NCBI GenBank assembly: GCA_007570785.1
Contig: ML660201.1
Span: 35,578,090-35,642,089, forward strand
Length of the DNA: 64,000 bases
Direction: 5' to 3'
Origin: Antilocapra americana
Taxonomy: Eukaryota; Chordata; Mammalia; Artiodactyla; Antilocapridae
The position numbers were made by a program, and so were the translations under genes. Of the stretch, positions 59,649 through 64,000 are shown piece after piece. The notes below the pieces were generated by a model. That model was not told the DNA's origin, searched no databases, and saw nothing but the letters and a program-made list of their open reading frames with translations. The stretch's first letter is position 1. Every line of letters starts with the position of its first letter.

Positions 59649-61949
59649 AAGAAACTTAGAGATACCAAGGGAACATATCATGCAAAGATGGGCACAATAA
59701 AGGACACAAATGGTATGGACCTAACAGAAGCAGAAGATATTAAGAAGAGGTGGCAAGAATACATAGAAGAACTATACAACAAAGATCTTAATGACCCAGA
59801 TAACCACGATGGTGTGATGGCTCACCTAGAGCCAGACATCTGGAATGTGAAGTCAAGTGGATCTTAGGAAGCACCATAATGAAAAAAGCTAGTGGAGGTG
59901 ATGGAATTCCAGTTGAGCTATTTCCAATCCTAAGAGATGATGCTGTTAAAGTGCTGCACTCAATATGCCAGCAAATTTGAAAAATTCAGCAGTGGCCACA
60001 GGACTGGAAAAGGTCAGTTTTCACTCCAATCCCAAAGAAAGACAATGCCAAACTACTGCACAAACTAATGTTCAAACCACTGTATAATTGTACACATCTC
60101 ACATGCTAGCAAAGTGATGCTCAAAATTCCCCAAGCCAGGCTTCAACATTATGTGAACTGAGAACTTCCAGATGTTCAATCTGGATTTAGAAAAGACAGA
60201 GGAACCAGAGATCAAATTGCCAACATCCACTGGATCACAGAAAAAGCAAGAGAGTTCCAAATAAACATCAACTTCTGCTTTATTGACTATGCCAAAGCTT
60301 TTGATTGTGTGGATCACAACAAAATTCTTCAAGAGATGGGAATACTGGACCACCTCACCTGCCTCCTGAGAAATCTGTATGCAGGTCACGAAGTAACAGT
60401 TGGAACCAGACATGCAACAATGGACTCATTCTAAACTGGGAAAGAAATATGTCAAAGCTGTATATTGTCACCCTGCTTATTTGACTTATATGCAGAGTAC
60501 ATCATGCGAAATGCTGGGCTGGATGAAGTATAAGCTGGAATCCAGATTGCTGGGAGAAATATCAATAACCTCAGATACGCTGATGACACCACCCTTACAG
60601 AACAAAGTGAAGAGGATCTAAAGAGCTTCTTGATGAAAGTGAAAAGGGAGATCAAAAAGCTTAAAACTAAGGTCACGACATCTGGTCCCATCACTTCATG
60701 GCAAATAGATGGGGAAACAATGGAAACAGTGAGAGACTATTTTCTTGGGTTCGAAAATCCCCGCAGATGGTGACTACAGCCATGAAATTAAGACACTTGC
60801 TCCTTGGAAGAAAAGCTATGAACAACCTAGACAGCATATTAAAAAGCAGAGATATTACTTTGCCAACAAAGGTCCATGTAGTCAAAGCTATGGGTTTTTC
60901 TAGTAGTCATGTATGGATGTGAGAGTTGAAAAGAAAGCAGAACATCAAAGAATTGATGCTTTTGAACTGTGGTGTTGGAGAAGACTCTTGAGAGTCTCTC
61001 GGACTGCAAGGAGATCCAACCGGTCAAAACTAAAGGAAATCAGTCCTGAATATTCATAGGAAGGACTGATGATGAAGTTGAAGCACCAATACTTTGACCA
61101 CCTGATGTGAAAAACTGACTCATTTGAAAAGACCCTGATGCTGGGAAAGACTGAAGGCATGAGGAGAAGGGGACAACAGAGGATGAGATGGTTGGATGGC
61201 ATCACTGACTCGACCGACATGAGTTCGAGCAAGCTCCGGGAGTTGGCGATGGACAGGGAGGCCTGGCGTGCTGCAGTCCATTGGGTCGCAAAGATTTGGA
61301 CATGACTGACAGACTGAACTGAACCATTACCTGTCTACAACGAGGCAGGAAGCAGGTGGGTGTTTGGGTGAAGAGATAGAGATCTCAGGGTAAATATAAT
61401 TTTATACTTTTTGCTTTCTAACCACGTCAATTATTACCTATTACAAACTTAAACCTACAACTTGTTTGAAAAAGTAAATACTTGGATCTGATTTTTACTG
61501 CTTTTTCTTCTCCTTTCTGGGGGGGGATCATCAGCAAGGACTTCTTACAGCCTTGGTCCTGCACTGGTGATTGGATCCACTTTGGGACTGCCCGGGGCCC
61601 TCTCACCCACAAAGGAGGAAGAGGGGTTTAGGCCAGTGAGGTTAGACAAAGGAGACGAGGTGGGAGCCAGAGGGGCCGACGGAAGGGCAGCTTGTTGCAG
61701 CAGGCTGGGAGAGAGAGAGTACAGCAGGGTAGCCAGAAGGAAGAAGAGCAGAGACTTGCAGATCAGGTCTGTATGGGGCCCAGGTCTTCACCAGGGAGTG
61801 GTGAGCACAGCACGTGGGGCTGTGAGAAGGGTCATCACTCAGGACTCAGACCACAGAGGGAGCCGTCCACACTGGGTCACCTGAGCAGTGTGGCCCTAAC
61901 AAGTAACTTCTCAGAACCTCAATCTCTTTGTCTTCTAATGCGGTAAAAG

Positions 61950-62140
61950 ATCTCACACACTCAGCCTTTTATACACATTACTTCATTTACTCCTCACAAG
62001 AACTTCACCTGTTTTCTAGATGAGTCCATTGAGGCTCAGAGAGCTTAGGTAAGTAGCTCAAGGTCACAGAGTCACAAAGAGGCAGAGCTGCGGTTAGAAG
62101 CACGACTCCCTGAGCCAAGTGCCTTAGCTGCTACACTATT
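61950..62140 (-). repeat. MIR remnant
   Basis: cacattacttcatttactcc, gatgagtccattgaggctca, gagagcttaggtaagtagct, cacagagtcacaaagaggca: clear antisense MIR. Confidence 0.7.
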
Positions 62141-63690
62141 AAAAAAAAACTAAAGTCAGAACTATGATTCACAAGTAGGTGAATTCTATAAATACTTGCA
62201 GTTTCCCAAGATAGTCCTCGGGAAACTTCTAGACCTACATAAAACTGTTCTTCCCCCAAGCTTCTGGCACTCAAAGGTAGAGAAGATATCAGAGGGGCTG
62301 AGTGCTTTATAACAAAACATAGCCTCTCTAACGAGCCCACTCCCTCACTTGGGGCCAAGTGCAAAAATTAGAGCTAGTAATAAGTCCACCTGGCTGTGGC
62401 ACTGTGTCTGGAAAGGACTTAGAAACTGGATGGGCATTTACCTTTGTGCCATTCACAAGGTAATGATGGCTTTTTAAAGTGTTGAGAGTCAAAACTACAT
62501 TATATTTATAATGAATTGGGCATGAAAGTTGGTCATTTAAGTGAGGTCCAAGGTCTTTCTCTTAAGATTAGATCTTTGAATCTAAAGCTTATACAGAGGG
62601 GTTTCTATTTCCATTTTTACTCCTGAATTGTTGAAAATGGGATTCAAAATTAAAGACTTCAATAAGGAAAAAGAGATGATAGAAAGAATAATTCCATTAC
62701 CAGTTAGCAGTTACTGCATTTCTCTAAAAGCCCAAAATTGCACTGTTCAGCTTAAAAGAAGACAGATTATAGAATTCCTCATTAATTTTCCAAAATTTTT
62801 ATACTATACCTTCTTAGATCTCACAGCTATTCCCGATCATAGTGGGTGCATAGCTACAACTTCATCTCATCATGATCTCATCATGATTTACCCACAACCA
62901 ATAGAGACAAATAAGTTCATGCAAAAAGTCAAATATAAATTCAATAAACCGGTTTGTTGAAAAGGAATAAGGGGAGTCTCAGAACAACACATTGATTAGT
63001 GAATTATTCTAAGTGGCCACTTAATATTAAAGCATTAATTACCATCTTAAGTAGAGTTTGCCTAGATAAGCCTTACAGAAAGTATCAAGGGCTTACGTGT
63101 GGTGATTACGATTATATAACCCTGAATTCTAAAGGTTTATTATGAATCTCTCCAGGACAGTAATTTTTTCAAGTACTCAAGCCATGAAAAACTCTTGTGT
63201 TTAATTTTAGCCTTATAATGGAAAAAAACATGCTGTAACTCCATTTATTTCTCTTTTCTTCCAGCCCTTCTTCCTTAACTCATTGAAAAATTTAGGTTTC
63301 TACAACATACCTTTCACTCATAAGGCTAAATGCATGCATAATTTTAAAGCTCTCAAACATGCAAACATCTGAAATTTCAGAAAGAAAAGGGATGCAACAG
63401 ACATACAAACACATAAACATGGAACATCCCCATCCTAGAAATGAAAAACATCCCCCTCCAATGGCAAAATCAAGCAAAGCAAGCACACACTGGACATACT
63501 GGCATTGCTACCAGCTACCCGCAAGCTGCTCTGATGTTTGCAAGCCATCCTTTTGGGAGCTGGGGTACAACAGGTGAGTTTCAGCGCTGCGCTGTCCGGA
63601 GGGCTTGACTCCCCATGGCGACAGAACAGAAATCCGGCAAGCCAGTCCCGGCCAGAGAGACCCCCTCCCCACAGCTTGACTGCCCCTCAC

Positions 63691-63777
63691 CTGCTCCCCT
63701 TCTCTCCTCTCTCCCCAGAAGAAGGCACTTCACGGAAACGTCTGGGAAAGCCCTTGGACTTTATTTTGTTACACCCT
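63691..63777 (-). CDS. PTPRG: PTPRG alternative juxtamembrane exon (29 residues)
   Basis: This 87-nt exon has phase 2 at both ends, so skipping it keeps the frame. It starts with the last base of an Arg codon, encodes a basic stretch beginning [18 protein letters not shown] and ends with AG of another Arg codon. The acceptor ends in tccatttag behind a pyrimidine-rich tract, and the donor is AG|gtgagg. It lies just inside the membrane, between the transmembrane exon (outside the window) and the KCFQ exon at 48022-48113. Human PTPRG has a shorter isoform lacking 29 residues at this place, and the length and phase here match that cassette. The segment is rich in Lys and Arg and has Ser-Ser and Gly-Glu-Arg-Gly residues, so a role in membrane contact or regulation is possible but inferred. 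It corresponds to about human residues 764-791. It has no ATG and is easily missed. Confidence 0.93.
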
Positions 63778-64000
63778 CTAAATGGACAAAAAACAGAAGA
63801 GAACAGGTGTAGAAGACAGTACTTTCAATCGGCCACCCCTCCCTCCCATTTCGCACAGACCAGCCCCGCCACTGGACCTCGCTGGGGGCATGCTGCAAAG
63901 AGAAGGGTTTATCCACAGTGATAACTGGGCTTTTTAAGGTTTTTCACAACTGAGGCAAGAAATGCAAAAAGGGAAATTCTGCTCTTAAAAAGCTGTCTTT
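63778..64000 (-). other. PTPRG: PTPRG intron upstream of the alternative exon (partial)
   Basis: This is the intron end next to the alternative exon's acceptor. The pyrimidine-rich tract lies at about 63780-63802. The exon encoding the transmembrane helix is not in these bases. Confidence 0.75.

Larger units (their letters stand above)
58225..61322 (+). mobile_element. BovB LINE, nearly full length, broken
   Basis: BovB is a non-LTR retrotransposon of the RTE clade, acquired horizontally by ruminant ancestors. This copy spans about 3.1 kb. The endonuclease region is open at 58649-59068 (139 codons; contains LYAPTSNAEEAEWFW and QIDYILCSRRWRRS). Reverse transcriptase motifs are visible near 60280-60310 (FIDYAKAFD) and near 60575 (YADDT). 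The 3' end is at 61120-61322 (ggcctggcgtgctgcagtcc, gacatgactgacagactgaa). Several stops and frameshifts break the frame, so it cannot encode a full protein. It is antisense to PTPRG and carries a secondary insertion at 59554-59648. Confidence 0.92.
48114..63690 (-). other. PTPRG: PTPRG intron, 15.6 kb, with BovB and CpG-rich patch
   Basis: This intron lies between the KCFQ exon and the alternative 29-residue exon. It holds a CpG-rich patch (48575-48905), an L2 copy (50895-51440), an antisense L1 3' end (52753-52975), a MER5-like element (53096-53280), an old L1 (57340-58150) and the broken BovB (58225-61322). Segments near 49000-50850, 53300-55400 and 62150-63650 show nothing recognisable. 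No transmembrane exon was found in it. Confidence 0.85.
1..64000 (-). other. PTPRG: PTPRG gene, internal part (receptor tyrosine phosphatase gamma)
   Basis: This is the 3' half of a receptor-type tyrosine phosphatase gene read on the minus strand. Fifteen exons join in frame over 1,771 nt with matching phases and GT/AG borders. The product is a type I membrane protein whose cytoplasmic part has an active phosphatase domain (D1) and an inactive one (D2). It is PTPRG rather than its close paralogue PTPRZ1, because the D2 exon reads [18 protein letters not shown], where PTPRZ1 has PDSPISKTFELI as recalled. Exon lengths reproduce human spacing: the catalytic Cys is followed by 293 in-window residues, which with the two missing exons fits Cys1060 of a 1,445-residue protein. 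The signal peptide, extracellular and transmembrane exons (above 64000) and the last two exons (below 1) are outside the window. Confidence 0.97.

Noticed and set aside
4556..63777. Assignment to the paralogue PTPRZ1
   Set aside because: The two share KCFQTAHFY and D1 motifs, but [33 protein letters not shown] and the GCNKIKSKG cassette fit PTPRG, not PTPRZ1.
48114..64000. Search for the transmembrane-helix exon
   Set aside because: No minus-strand hydrophobic segment ending in YWR with a phase-2 donor was found, so it lies beyond 64000.

Overview
The window is ruminant nuclear DNA. It carries BovB LINEs, many tRNA/BovB-type SINEs (Bov-tA/Bov-A2), CHR-type tRNA SINEs and ruminant L1 3' ends. 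The repeats do not separate cattle from sheep or goat. One protein-coding gene can be supported. It lies on the minus strand and spans the whole window: PTPRG, receptor-type tyrosine-protein phosphatase gamma.

Fifteen consecutive coding exons were placed to the base by matching reading frame, codon phase and AG/GT borders. They total 1,771 nt (about 590 residues) and run from 63777 down to 4556. In transcript order they give a 29-residue cytoplasmic juxtamembrane insert that is skipped in a known isoform (63691-63777), two more juxtamembrane exons (48022-48113, 34276-34367), catalytic domain D1 (25844-25940 to about 13055-13201) and most of pseudocatalytic domain D2 (11164-11257 to 4556-4702). 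In the 1,445-residue human numbering (from memory) this is about residues 764-1353, and the catalytic cysteine falls at 1060. The extracellular carbonic-anhydrase-like and FN3 parts and the membrane-spanning exon lie beyond 64000. The last two coding exons and the 3' UTR lie below position 1. No promoter or polyadenylation site of the gene is present.

Layout: 1-4555 is the intron after the last exon present, with a mosaic L1/BovB/SINE block at 1-1380. 4556-19947 is a compact block holding eleven exons of D1 and D2. 19948-34275 contains two introns with a tandem pair of old L1 fragments (21730-25135) around the exon at 25844. 34368-48021 is a 13.7 kb intron rich in CHR SINEs. 48114-63690 is a 15.6 kb intron with a CpG-rich patch, an L2, and a near-complete but broken BovB (58225-61322) that carries its own nested insertion. 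The remaining longer open frames are repeat-derived or chance frames in introns.

Main points for follow-up: the alternative juxtamembrane exon; the Asp-for-Cys change in D2; a BovB fragment that lacks its 3' end and replaces part of an L1; a poly(A)-tailed insert in the BovB with a 16-bp duplication and a possible transduced tag; close inverted SINE pairs in introns; the uniform antisense orientation of all eleven CHR SINEs; and a few repeat-free intronic stretches that may be regulatory. No clearly undescribed biological system was found.
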